Below, in pieces: positions 44,841-53,409 of a DNA stretch of 64,000 bases. The number at the start of each line of letters is the position of its first letter. Position 1 is the first letter of the stretch. This stretch comes from Pseudomonadota bacterium (GTDB lineage: Bacteria > Pseudomonadota > Gammaproteobacteria > Magnimaribacterales > D2472), in NCBI GenBank assembly GCA_028344535.1, contig JAOMBK010000001.1, forward strand, positions 62,001 to 126,000. Direction: 5' to 3'. Below the pieces are notes generated by a model, which made no database searches, was not told where the DNA came from, and worked only from the letters and a program-made list of their open reading frames with translations. Position numbers and translations under genes: made by a program.

Positions 44841-46166
44841 TTAAATTTTTTGGAAATTATAAATAGAGCCCAAATCTAATAACTGCGTCAATTCATCTAA
44901 AAATGTACAAGACTCTTGCATTAATTTTATATCTAATAAATCCTCTGGGTTGAGTTGATCCCTGTAATGTTTGCTGACTAGTGCTCTTAAATCCATAAGT
45001 TTTGTTGGACTGAGCAAAAATTTTTCATTGAGCTTATCAAACTCATCATTATTTACGACAGCTTTAAATCTTAAACAGGCCGGTCCTCCCCCATTCATCA
45101 TACTTTGTCGAATATCAACAAATTCAATGTGCTTAATGGGTGAGGAAGATTTAATTTCATCTAGCCATCGCATGCAATTAGGATGATTTTGAACTTCTTC
45201 TGGTAGCAGCATCATCATCTCGTTATTATCAACGGTAATTAATTGCGAGTTAAGCAAATAACTTGATACAAGGTCATCGAGAGAAATATCTTCAGAGAGA
45301 ATCTCAATGGGGTGAAAGCCTTTCACATGTTCTTTAAGATGGTGCAATACTCTTTCTAATTCTACCCTGTCTGCAAATGCTTCTTGATGAAAGATAAAAA
45401 CCTCTTCATTAGCCAGGCTCACAATGTCATTATGAAAACTCCCTGAATTAATGGCTTGTTCGTTTTGTTTTAAAAATAGTACTCGTTCTGGATCAAGTTG
45501 ATGTTGAGTTGAAACTGCTTGAGAAATTTCTTCTGCTTGGCGAGCAATGATGCCTTGATGCGATTCAAATGCAGGGCTTCCATAGACAAAAATTTGAAAG
45601 CCTGGCATGAGATGCTGCGCACTTACTCTTAGGTGATTTGCAGCCCCCTCGTCACCATACCCTGAAATATTTTTAATTGGTTCGTGCACCTGAGAAACTC
45701 CTCCAAATATAAGCTCCAATTGAGTCTTTGTAAATTCATGCTCAATGGAACGATGAAACATAGAATTTAAATTGGCTGGAGTGATATGGATGTTTTGATC
45801 ATAGCTATCAATACTGGGAGAGAAAGTTGCTGCATTGGCTGCCCACATTGATGATGCCGAATAAACATTTTTTAATAAAGCTGGATTTTGTTTAGCTGCT
45901 TGATTGATGACTTCTTCATCTGTACCACCAAATCCTAGAGCTCTAAGAGTCCTTAAGTGTGGGCGCTCATGAGGCAAGAAAAATCCCTGTGGAATCCCCT
46001 GATCCATAATAAGCCTCATTTTATCAAGGCCCTGCAATGCAGCGGCTTGAGGATTTGAAGTTTGGTTAAGATGTTTTTGTGAGGCTAAATTACCTTGCGA
46101 TAAGCCAGCATAGTTATGAGTCGGTCCAATTAAACCGTCAAAATTAATCTCCCCCGAAAAAGTCAT
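44841..46166 (-). CDS. astB: N-succinylarginine dihydrolase
   Basis: A 441-residue AstB, normal length. It begins with the family block EINFDGLIGPTHNYAGLSQGN and carries the catalytic cysteine in NGGGPACLRFKAV near residue 358, with GSFHNDIVSL near 242 holding the active-site His region. It converts N2-succinylarginine to N2-succinylornithine, CO2 and two ammonia, the second step of the arginine succinyltransferase pathway. Its start abuts the astD stop with no gap. It follows astA-astD in one transcript. Confidence 0.95.
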   Translation of the reverse strand: MTFSGEINFDGLIGPTHNYAGLSQGNLASQKHLNQTSNPQAAALQGLDKMRLIMDQGIPQGFFLPHERPHLRTLRALGFGGTDEEVINQAAKQNPALLKNVYSASSMWAANAATFSPSIDSYDQNIHITPANLNSMFHRSIEHEFTKTQLELIFGGVSQVHEPIKNISGYGDEGAANHLRVSAQHLMPGFQIFVYGSPAFESHQGIIARQAEEISQAVSTQHQLDPERVLFLKQNEQAINSGSFHNDIVSLANEEVFIFHQEAFADRVELERVLHHLKEHVKGFHPIEILSEDISLDDLVSSYLLNSQLITVDNNEMMMLLPEEVQNHPNCMRWLDEIKSSSPIKHIEFVDIRQSMMNGGGPACLRFKAVVNNDEFDKLNEKFLLSPTKLMDLRALVSKHYRDQLNPEDLLDIKLMQESCTFLDELTQLLDLGSIYNFQKI

Positions 46167-47576
46167 CTATAGTTTTTTTATAATTGAGGCCTTTGGCCAT
46201 GCACAATAATCTGCAGCATAAAAACCTGCAGGTCTTAGGTTGCCACTTCTGCCTATTCCACCAAATGGAAAGGCTCCAGATGCACCCGTTGTAGTTGAAT
46301 TAAAATTGATGACGCCTGCATTAATTCTGTGTGTAAATCCCTCGAATAATTTCTCATTGTCTGAAATAAGGCCTGCTGCCAAACCATATTTTGTATTATT
46401 TGCTTCTGCCACAGCATCATCAAAGGTGTCAGCAAAATATACCTGCAACATTGGACCAAAGTTTTCTTCATCATAAGATTTTTTCATGCCGGTAGTATTG
46501 ATCAGGCTGGGTGTAACCAAGTTAAATGAACCTCTAACTTTACGAGCCTTCAGAATTGATTTAGCACCGAGCTTGATTAGCTTATCTTGAAAAGCTAAAA
46601 ATCCATCAGTGGCTTTGGGTGAGATTAATGGGCCGTAGTAAAGATTTGATTCATCTGCATAGGAAAGCGATTGAATTCTCTGCTTCAATTTAGCTAAGAT
46701 TTTCTTACCATTATTAGTATTGGGAAGAATTAGGCGACGAGCACAAGTACAACGTTGGCCTGATGAAATAAAGGCAGATTCAAAAATAAGATCTACTGCA
46801 GCATTAATTTTTTGAGTCGACCAAACCACCAGTGGATTATTGCCCCCTAATTCCAATGCCAGGATCTTCTCTGGGTAGTCAGCCATGATTTTATTAATTT
46901 GTTTGCCAACTTTGTAACTACCAGTGAAAAGCAATCCCTTGTTTAGAGGATGTTTGCAAAGACCTTGGACTATATCTTTGCCTCCATGGATCATATTAAT
47001 CACACCAGCAGGCAATCCCGCTTTATCCCATAGCATCATCATGTACTCTGCAACCATAGGAGTAGATTCACTTGGCTTATAAACAATCGTATTTCCGGCA
47101 ATAAGTGCTGGAGTTATATGCCCATTGGGTAAGTGCAATGGGAAATTAAATGGTCCAACAACCGACATAACACCGTGAGATGCATGTTGAAGACTTGTCT
47201 GCATGACGCCCAGATTATTTCTTTCAGAGCCTGTGCGTTTTTTATATGCAAGAATTGAATTATTAAGTTTGGCCAGAGTGGCAGCAACCTCTGAAGCAGC
47301 ATCAGCATGAGTTTTGCCGGTTTCTGTTGAAATAAGCTTAGTCATTGGCAACTTGTTCTTTTCAAGCAAAGCATAAAATTTTCTAATAATTTTTATTCTT
47401 GCTTGATTGGATTCAGTCGACCACCCATCATGGCTCTTATGGGCAGCATGCATTGCTGCATTTAATTGAGAAGCATTGGCAAAATTGCCCTCCCAAATTA
47501 TTTCACCGGTTAAAGGGTTCATTGACTTAAATAGCTTACCTCTCCCCGAAGTCCATTGATTTTGTATGTAAAGCAT
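46167..47576 (-). CDS. astD: N-succinylglutamate 5-semialdehyde dehydrogenase
   Basis: A 469-residue aldehyde dehydrogenase of the AstD group. Motifs: VVGPFNFPLHLPNGHITPAL near 134-153, ALELGGNNPLVV near 239-250 (general base Glu) and the catalytic Cys in SSGQRCTCARRL near 270-281. It oxidises N-succinylglutamate semialdehyde with NAD, the fourth step of the pathway. The first codon overlaps the astA stop by one base. Pairing with astA and astB fixes the assignment over other ALDH types. astC and astE are not in the window. Confidence 0.94.
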   Translation of the reverse strand: MLYIQNQWTSGRGKLFKSMNPLTGEIIWEGNFANASQLNAAMHAAHKSHDGWSTESNQARIKIIRKFYALLEKNKLPMTKLISTETGKTHADAASEVAATLAKLNNSILAYKKRTGSERNNLGVMQTSLQHASHGVMSVVGPFNFPLHLPNGHITPALIAGNTIVYKPSESTPMVAEYMMMLWDKAGLPAGVINMIHGGKDIVQGLCKHPLNKGLLFTGSYKVGKQINKIMADYPEKILALELGGNNPLVVWSTQKINAAVDLIFESAFISSGQRCTCARRLILPNTNNGKKILAKLKQRIQSLSYADESNLYYGPLISPKATDGFLAFQDKLIKLGAKSILKARKVRGSFNLVTPSLINTTGMKKSYDEENFGPMLQVYFADTFDDAVAEANNTKYGLAAGLISDNEKLFEGFTHRINAGVINFNSTTTGASGAFPFGGIGRSGNLRPAGFYAADYCAWPKASIIKKL

Positions 47577-48580
47577 TAGTTGACCTGTGCTAGAGAGCCT
47601 GGCTTTAAATTCAAAGCTTTTGCTACTTTGGCTGAGATGAAAAGCTCCTTTTTATCTTTATCAAAAGCATAATTTTCTTTGACCACAGCAAAATCATCAA
47701 TGGATGGATTTGCAATAAAGCCAAAACGATCAAAGTTAATATTTCTTTTGATCAAAATAGGAAATAACTGTGCAGATTTAACCAAGGGAATATCTTTAAT
47801 TTTTGCCTCCAAGCATGGCCCTCCATCTAAAACGTCGATCAAACCATTAGGTCTAAAGTTTTGTTTTCTCAACAGTGAATATGCCGGCATGGCATTAGGA
47901 TGAGGTTTGCCAATAACTCTTTGCACTTTTTTTGGCATATGTTCGATGATAAATGGATATTTGGGAATAGATTCCATAATAAAATGATTGTCTATGTAAC
48001 TAATTTCATCGGCTTTAAAAAAATCAAGATTAAAGAAAGTTTTACTAAATGAATTCCAAAAATAAGACTCGTCTTTAGCATTTTTAAATCCTCTAATTTC
48101 AACAAACAGCTTTGGATCAAATCGTTGTTGATGCGCAGACATAAAAATGAATCTAGAAAAAGAAAGAAGTGAGCCTCGACCCTTCCCCCTGAAAGCTGGC
48201 TTGAGAAATAAAGTTCCTAGCTCGGAATATGGCTGCTTGCAAAGGTGAAGAGAAAGTACATCTAAGTCCTTAGTGAAATTGAGAGATTTAGATTCAAGCT
48301 GTGAAATAGACTTCTCAAAAAAAACTGAAGGCTTCTTCAATGAAACAGAGGTATATATAGCTGATAAACCAACTATGCGGCCATTGTCTTCGAGCACGAA
48401 TAAATAACTATCTTGATTGGGTTTCTTGGTTTGTTTATTTCGAGATTTTTCTGACCAGGCAATTCTTTCTTTAATCTCTTTAGGCGTTTTTGGCATGGTG
48501 GTCATGCCTTTGCCAGAATGCTTGACTAAATGTTCAACACTTTTAAAATCTGAATTTTTTACAAGCCTTACAACTTTCAT
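47576..48580 (-). CDS. astA: Arginine N-succinyltransferase
   Basis: A 334-residue AstA with a GNAT-like fold. It starts MKVVRLVKNSDFKSVEHL, has ELGTLFLKPAFRGKGRGSLLSFSRFIFMS near 117-145, and LDGGPCLEAKIKDIP near 247-261. It transfers succinyl from succinyl-CoA to arginine, the first step of the AST pathway. It is the first gene of the unit. The ATG lies six bases after a TATAAT -10 and no ribosome site is seen, so translation is probably leaderless. Confidence 0.95.
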   Translation of the reverse strand: MKVVRLVKNSDFKSVEHLVKHSGKGMTTMPKTPKEIKERIAWSEKSRNKQTKKPNQDSYLFVLEDNGRIVGLSAIYTSVSLKKPSVFFEKSISQLESKSLNFTKDLDVLSLHLCKQPYSELGTLFLKPAFRGKGRGSLLSFSRFIFMSAHQQRFDPKLFVEIRGFKNAKDESYFWNSFSKTFFNLDFFKADEISYIDNHFIMESIPKYPFIIEHMPKKVQRVIGKPHPNAMPAYSLLRKQNFRPNGLIDVLDGGPCLEAKIKDIPLVKSAQLFPILIKRNINFDRFGFIANPSIDDFAVVKENYAFDKDKKELFISAKVAKALNLKPGSLAQVN

Positions 48581-48595
48581 AAAGTCATTATAGCA
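48581..48595 (-). promoter_or_regulatory. Promoter of the ast operon with extended -10, apparently leaderless
   Basis: On the reverse strand, TGC followed by TATAAT (48592-48587) is an extended -10, and only GACTTT separates it from the astA ATG at 48580. Transcription should begin at or next to the A of the ATG. No clear -35 is seen, which is usual for extended -10 promoters. The ATG is supported independently by alignment to the conserved AstA N-terminus. Confidence 0.6.
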
Positions 48596-48637
48596 ACTAT
48601 AGGCTCATGGGAGTGGTGATTGGGATTGGATAAATCG

Positions 48638-49507
48638 CTATTTCAATTTACAAATAATTTCATTATAAAATTTTTCCATGCCTTCGATCTTTTCCTCTAA
48701 AGAAGCATCATTCATCGTCCCATAGAGCATCCATGGATATGTGGTCATGGTCGTGACACCTAGATCTTTCATTTGACCAAAACCTTCAAGACTAAAAGCA
48801 TCCCAGCAACTAAAGCAAATAAATTCATAATTCTCTTTGGGAGGTAGCTCTTGTCTTTTTTCATTTAATTTTGCCATTAAGGCTTCGAGTTCACTCAAAC
48901 TGTGCATATCTGAAATCCAGCCATCATGCCTTGCTGCCCTGTTAAGAGCTGGCTCTGAAAAGCCGCCAACATAGATAGGAATGTCTGTTTTTGGTGAGGG
49001 CAACATCTCTAATTTTTTGAAATTAAAAAATTGGCCTTTGAAATCAACCATCTCACCCGACCAAAGTAGCTTCATAATCTCAAGCATTTCATCAGCTCGG
49101 GCTCCTCTTCGTCGGAACTCTTGACCACCCGCTTCGAATTCTTCAGGCATCCATCCCATGCCTATTCCCAAGTCAAACCGACCATTAGACACTGCATCAA
49201 GAGTGGATACTTCTTTAGCTACTCTGAGTGGATTTCTAGCCGGAAGAACATAGACACTAGTATAAAATCTAATATTTTTTGTAGCCCCAGCAAGAAAAGA
49301 TAATGAATTTATGGGGTCTGGCCAATCGGTGCCCTGTTCCCACCTCACACTTCCATCATCGGTGTATGGATATGGAACTGAAAAAATTTCTGGATGGATT
49401 AAATGATCTGAGACAGCAAGGAAATCGTACCCAATCTCATCAGCGGCTATACCCAATGGTTTTATTTCATCCATTGGTAGCATTGATAGAGGTATTGCAA
49501 ATTTCAT
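48638..49507 (-). CDS. LLM-class (luciferase-like) flavin/F420-type oxidoreductase
   Basis: A 289-residue luciferase-like TIM-barrel protein. It starts MKFAIPLSMLPMDEI, then YDFLAVSDHL near residue 34, RNPLRVAKEVSTLDAVSNGRFDLGIGMGWMPEEFEAGG near 100-135, and IPIYVGGFSEPALNRAAR. Such enzymes use FMNH2 or F420; F420 is unlikely in this lineage, so a flavin monooxygenase or a cofactor-rewired relative is probable. The substrate is unknown. Its ATG overlaps the HupE/UreJ stop (ATGA), and I reject the longer frame from 49534. The astA gene follows after 57 bases with its own promoter. Confidence 0.82.
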   Translation of the reverse strand: MKFAIPLSMLPMDEIKPLGIAADEIGYDFLAVSDHLIHPEIFSVPYPYTDDGSVRWEQGTDWPDPINSLSFLAGATKNIRFYTSVYVLPARNPLRVAKEVSTLDAVSNGRFDLGIGMGWMPEEFEAGGQEFRRRGARADEMLEIMKLLWSGEMVDFKGQFFNFKKLEMLPSPKTDIPIYVGGFSEPALNRAARHDGWISDMHSLSELEALMAKLNEKRQELPPKENYEFICFSCWDAFSLEGFGQMKDLGVTTMTTYPWMLYGTMNDASLEEKIEGMEKFYNEIICKLK

Positions 49508-50691
49508 ATTCCCATCGCCCTGGTAACAAACCAAAAAGTTCCCATAGAGAATACTACAGCACCCGTAATGTTATGAATAGAACCGTAATAAGACTGAGAA
49601 AAATAACGTTTTGCTAATGCAAATAAGCCGAGTATTCCAAAAGCTACTGCTAACTGACCCAATTCAACTCCAAGATTGAAACTTAAGATTATCTGCCACA
49701 ATCGATCCTGAGGAATACCTACTTCTGCAATTGACGAGGCAAATCCAAGCCCATGAATTAATCCAAAAAATACAGTAATCATCAAGGGGATCCATGGCGA
49801 AGAATAATGATACGTCAGACTTAAATAAATGGTTAAAAATAATGCTAAGCCTAATACTAGTAGAGGTTCTAGAACTCCAAATAACGCTAATGGAAATAAT
49901 GCAATAGATGCAAAGATCAAATGTTTCATTCCCTTATCAAATTCATAATGATGCTTAAAAAACTTTTCAACAGCTAAAAGCAAGATTGAAAATCCTATTA
50001 AAATCTCAACCATCTCTGAATGCACTCTTAAAACATTCATAGCACCAAGACCAAGGGTTAAGCTATGTCCGATAGTAAACCCAGTAATGGCAATAACGAG
50101 GTTTCTACCTTGATATAGCAGAATGAGGCCTAGCAAAAATGCTAGATGATCCCAGCCACTTAGAATATGCTCGATACCTGAAATTAAATAGCCCCAATAG
50201 GAGCTTTGATTTGTGTTGGGTTGAGATAAAGCATTAATCTGCCAAACATCGGTTTGACTTGCGAACATAAATTCAGGAATGGTTTCGCCATCTATGACTC
50301 CCCTAGCAATATGGGTATGAGTAACGCCTAGGTCTTGAAATAAAGAAATTGAGACATTGGATGGTAATGTTGAGCACTTAAAATCCCAATAGAATTTTAA
50401 AACGCCAGCTGCATTATTTTCATTGAACTCTACTGGTTGATTTAGCTTACATTCATCTCCAAGAATAATTGCATCGTCTAAATAGTTTGTAAAATCTTCA
50501 TATGATTGAAATTTTTTACCTGGATTTAAAGCTTCAAAAATACCCCTCTTAATGGTTCCCGTGATCCTTACCTCAACTCCACTTTCAAGATTGAGAAACT
50601 GAAACTTTGAGTAAGATTCGCTACGATTATGAGCTTCCAGCGGTAACAAAAGCGGAAAGATAAATAAAAGTAAAAGTTTTTTAGAGGTCAT
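49504..50691 (-). CDS. HupE/UreJ-family membrane protein, second copy (putative metal permease)
   Basis: A 395-residue protein with signal peptide (MTSKKLLLLFIFPLLLPLEA), an extracytoplasmic domain of about 140 residues, then eight or so helices. Family motifs: GIEHILSGWDH near 168, GHSLTLGLG, HGLGFASSI and FNLGVELGQ. It parallels the copy at 26516 but has extra helices between the HSLTLGL and HGLGFA motifs. It may be a divalent metal permease; no urease or hydrogenase is present. The ATG at 50691 follows AAGG, so I prefer it over 50709. It overlaps the parvulin fusion gene by eleven bases. Confidence 0.82.
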   Translation of the reverse strand: MTSKKLLLLFIFPLLLPLEAHNRSESYSKFQFLNLESGVEVRITGTIKRGIFEALNPGKKFQSYEDFTNYLDDAIILGDECKLNQPVEFNENNAAGVLKFYWDFKCSTLPSNVSISLFQDLGVTHTHIARGVIDGETIPEFMFASQTDVWQINALSQPNTNQSSYWGYLISGIEHILSGWDHLAFLLGLILLYQGRNLVIAITGFTIGHSLTLGLGAMNVLRVHSEMVEILIGFSILLLAVEKFFKHHYEFDKGMKHLIFASIALFPLALFGVLEPLLVLGLALFLTIYLSLTYHYSSPWIPLMITVFFGLIHGLGFASSIAEVGIPQDRLWQIILSFNLGVELGQLAVAFGILGLFALAKRYFSQSYYGSIHNITGAVVFSMGTFWFVTRAMGI

Positions 50692-51982
50692 TTGCCTTAA
50701 CAACGTCATACCAATTTCTTAAGTCCTCTAAATATTCGTCTAACAGTTCCTCCCCTTTGGATCGAATAAATTCAGACTCCACTTGTTGATAGACATCATT
50801 AAATTCAGGCGCGCTGGATATAATTTTTTGCAGCGGTACTAATAGATGAAAATTTCCATCAAGCTCTATCAGCTCACTCACCTCGCCTTCCTCCAGGCTT
50901 AATGCAATCTGAGTGAGAGAAGGCCCAATGTATTCCCTAATTTTCATTGCCGGCAGCAAAACATTAGGGAGGCTAATTACTTCATTTTCAGCAAGCTGTT
51001 TTGCAGCAGCAAGATCACCTTCAATAAGTAAGTCTCTAGCTTGATTACCAGCAATCGTTTGATTGCTCTTAAAACTTAGCTTTAAAAGTTGCAGCTTAGG
51101 GCTCGGTGTAAACAAATCTTTATTCACTGAATAGAAGTCTTCAAGATCTTGCCTCGAAATGCGTATATCATTTGTCTCAGCAATAATTGAGCCAATCATT
51201 TTTTGAATAATTGTGCTTCTAATCTCGGTATCATTCTCAATCATTCCAAGATCAATCCCTCGCTGAATCAACAACTCCTCATCGATCATTCTTTCGAGGA
51301 TGTTATCTGGATCTGAGTCTATTAATCCGGTTTTCCTTGATTGAGCAATTGATTCTAAATAAATCTCATACTTTTCTTTTGAAATTGCCCTCTCATCAAT
51401 TTTAGCAACCCAATTTAGCTGAGAGACATCAATCTCTTTTACAAAACTTGAGCCTATAATTCCAATGGAGATGACTCCACCCAAAATAAGCAATGGATGA
51501 ATTCCAAGCCTCCATTGAAAAAAATTTTTGTGGTTTGATGTTGGGGTCAAGGTCATCTTGATATGCTCTATATCATCCTCTAGATATACCTCTCCCTGAG
51601 GAACAAAACCAAAACCCTGATAGAAATTTAAAAGCCTGTATTGTGCAGATAAACCTATCTCATAATTTGCATACTTGGATGCACAAAACTCAATGGCCTC
51701 CTGAGTCAAAATTTTTCCGGCACCTTCTCTTCTAATTTTTTCAGCAGTTAATACTCTACCAATTTCTGGCCCTTCGTAACGTTTTCCAGGCTTGGCAACT
51801 CTAAGATAGCCCACCAACTCGTTGTTTTGATAAGCAAGCAGATGATCACAATCTTGATCTTTAAAATCAGCATCAATAAATGGACAATCCTGCTCAACAA
51901 CAAAAACTTGCTGACGAAGATTGAGCAATGCATATAATTCATCTTTTGTTAGCGCGGAGTACGATTTCCATTTAATTTCCAT
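50681..51982 (-). CDS. Fusion of ElaA-type GNAT acetyltransferase with membrane-anchored parvulin-like isomerase
   Basis: A 433-residue two-part protein. Residues 1-150 match the ElaA branch of GNAT acetyltransferases (YALLNLRQQVFVVEQDCPF, GRVLTAEKIRREGAGKILTQEA, FYQGFGFVPQGEVY). A helix at about 165-183 follows, then a SurA/PpiC-like chaperone and parvulin-like region (about 195-430; DERAISKEKYEIYL, ERMIDEELLIQRGIDLGM). Predicted topology puts the acetyltransferase in the cytoplasm and the isomerase in the periplasm. The whole frame is open without a stop between. Like the parvulin gene at 25716 it precedes a HupE/UreJ gene. Its ATG is six bases after TATAAT. Confidence 0.82.
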   Translation of the reverse strand: MEIKWKSYSALTKDELYALLNLRQQVFVVEQDCPFIDADFKDQDCDHLLAYQNNELVGYLRVAKPGKRYEGPEIGRVLTAEKIRREGAGKILTQEAIEFCASKYANYEIGLSAQYRLLNFYQGFGFVPQGEVYLEDDIEHIKMTLTPTSNHKNFFQWRLGIHPLLILGGVISIGIIGSSFVKEIDVSQLNWVAKIDERAISKEKYEIYLESIAQSRKTGLIDSDPDNILERMIDEELLIQRGIDLGMIENDTEIRSTIIQKMIGSIIAETNDIRISRQDLEDFYSVNKDLFTPSPKLQLLKLSFKSNQTIAGNQARDLLIEGDLAAAKQLAENEVISLPNVLLPAMKIREYIGPSLTQIALSLEEGEVSELIELDGNFHLLVPLQKIISSAPEFNDVYQQVESEFIRSKGEELLDEYLEDLRNWYDVVKANDL

Positions 51983-52014
51983 CCGATGATTATATTTGTT
52001 TTATTCCGTATAAT
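51983..52014. promoter_or_regulatory. Divergent -10 elements between the ElaA-parvulin fusion and glutathione peroxidase genes
   Basis: Leftward: TATAAT (51994-51989) then CATCGG and the fusion gene ATG at 51982, again a six-base spacing that implies a leaderless message. Rightward: TATAAT (52009-52014), then a leader with AGGAG (52030-52034) before the peroxidase ATG at 52040. No strong -35 hexamer is visible for either. Confidence 0.55.
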
Positions 52015-52039
52015 CTAAATTCAAAATTAGGAGTTCTAA

Positions 52040-52519
52040 ATGAGTGAGTTATACAACATTAGCGTTAAAGACATTGAATTAAATTCAGTGGATTTAAGTA
52101 ACTATCAAGGAAAAACACTATTAATTGTGAATGTTGCTAGTAAATGTGGGTTTACTCCTCAATACAAAGACCTGCAAAGTCTATATGAAAAATATAGAGA
52201 TCAAGGATTGGAGGTGCTGGGCTTTCCGTGCAATCAATTTGGTGCCCAAGAAGCTGGAACAAATGAAGAGATTCAATCATTCTGCGATCTTACATTCAAT
52301 GTCTCATTCAAAATGTTTGATAAAATTGAGGTTAATGGTTCAAATGCCAGTCCGTTATTTAAATATCTCAAGCATGAGTCTCCTGGAATCCTTGGCACAG
52401 AAGCAGTCAAATGGAATTTCACTAAGTTTCTTGTTAACAAAGATGGTCAAGTGGTAAAAAGATTTGCTCCCAAAGATGGGGAATCAGCAATTGAGTCTGA
52501 GATACAAAAAATTCTCTAA
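52040..52519 (+). CDS. Glutathione peroxidase (Cys type)
   Basis: A 159-residue glutathione peroxidase-like protein. The catalytic tetrad is visible: Cys36 in NVASKCGFTPQY, Gln66 in FPCNQFGAQE, and Trp and Asn in KWNFTKFLV near 131-136. Cysteine rather than selenocysteine is used. It reduces hydrogen peroxide or lipid hydroperoxides with glutathione or thioredoxin as donor. AGGAG lies five bases before the ATG. It is a single-gene unit ending one base before the convergent rimI stop, consistent with a glutathione-rich metabolism in this organism. Confidence 0.93.
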   Translation: MSELYNISVKDIELNSVDLSNYQGKTLLIVNVASKCGFTPQYKDLQSLYEKYRDQGLEVLGFPCNQFGAQEAGTNEEIQSFCDLTFNVSFKMFDKIEVNGSNASPLFKYLKHESPGILGTEAVKWNFTKFLVNKDGQVVKRFAPKDGESAIESEIQKIL

Positions 52520-52520
52520 A

Positions 52521-52961
52521 CTAAATCTTTAAGCTCATCAGCAAAGCATCCTCTTTTGGGGAGCCGCTATAATAATCTGGCCGAATGGCATCTTTATGGA
52601 ATCCTCTTTTTTCATATAAAGTTATTGCTGGTAAATTAGAAACTCTCACCTCAAGCGAAATCACCTTCACTCCAATTGTTTTATTTTGAAGAATGATTTG
52701 TTGCAACAGCTTATCTCCAAGACCCTTGCCTTGGTGAGCTGGATCGATGGCAATGTTTAATAAATGTGATTCAGGGATAATTGGGGAATAGATGGCAAAT
52801 CCTAAAATATCACTATCTTTATGCATCACGACTGAATAATGACCGACTTCCATTGAGGAAAGAAATTGTGCTTTTGACCATGGCATTTGATTCGTCTTAT
52901 TTTCTATTTCTACAATAGATGAAATATCATCAAAGCTGGCAGGCCTGATCAAAGCAATCAT
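52521..52961 (-). CDS. rimI: Ribosomal protein S18 alanine N-acetyltransferase
   Basis: A 146-residue GNAT protein. IRPASFDDISSIVEIE start, DPAHQGKGLGDKLLQQII acetyl-CoA-binding site near residues 73-90, and LEVRVSNLPAITLYEKRGF near 102-120, the RimI signature region. It acetylates the N-terminal alanine of ribosomal protein S18. It directly follows the holD-like gene, the pairing found across gammaproteobacteria, which supports the name over other GNAT enzymes. Confidence 0.9.
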   Translation of the reverse strand: MIALIRPASFDDISSIVEIENKTNQMPWSKAQFLSSMEVGHYSVVMHKDSDILGFAIYSPIIPESHLLNIAIDPAHQGKGLGDKLLQQIILQNKTIGVKVISLEVRVSNLPAITLYEKRGFHKDAIRPDYYSGSPKEDALLMSLKI

Positions 52962-53396
52962 TTAAGTTGATTGCAAGGGCTTGAGCTTGCTCCAAAGATC
53001 TTTCTTCAAGCTCGGATTAGATAGCATATCTTCCAATGCTGGTGAACTAATTAGGTCTAGGCCATCAAGGAAATTATTTAACTTACAAAATACTAATGTG
53101 GCTTTAAGATCAGAAGAACCTTTGAAATCTTTGATATTAAAGGGCTCTTCAGAGGAAGAGGTGATAACCCCTTGAGAGGCTGATTGATTGGGACCACTAA
53201 TTGCACCAATAATAGCTTCAAGTAACTTTACCTCTTTTTCTGAGTATTCATCTACAGAATTAGCATGTAATGTTAGAATATTGTCCTTTTGAAAGAAGTA
53301 GATGTTAATTTCATCATTTTTAGTAGGATTTTTTGCATCCTCAAATAGAGGGATGCCAATTTTAGAGAGAATATACTGAGATTTATTTGATAGCAT
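52962..53396 (-). CDS. Divergent DNA polymerase III psi subunit (HolD-like), tentative
   Basis: About 144 residues, poorly conserved. The N-terminus SQYILSKIGIPLFED resembles the psi start pattern (YL..MGI..W), which binds the chi subunit, and the gene sits directly upstream of rimI, as holD does in gammaproteobacteria. The rest (ILTLHANSVDEYSEKEVKLLEAIIGAI) could form the alpha/beta core. I choose the ATG at 53396; the frame to 53435 would run over the leuA start. No ribosome site is obvious. Without a profile search this stays tentative. Confidence 0.55.
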   Translation of the reverse strand: MLSNKSQYILSKIGIPLFEDAKNPTKNDEINIYFFQKDNILTLHANSVDEYSEKEVKLLEAIIGAISGPNQSASQGVITSSSEEPFNIKDFKGSSDLKATLVFCKLNNFLDGLDLISSPALEDMLSNPSLKKDLWSKLKPLQST

Positions 53397-53409
53397 CACA
53401 AAAGCAATC

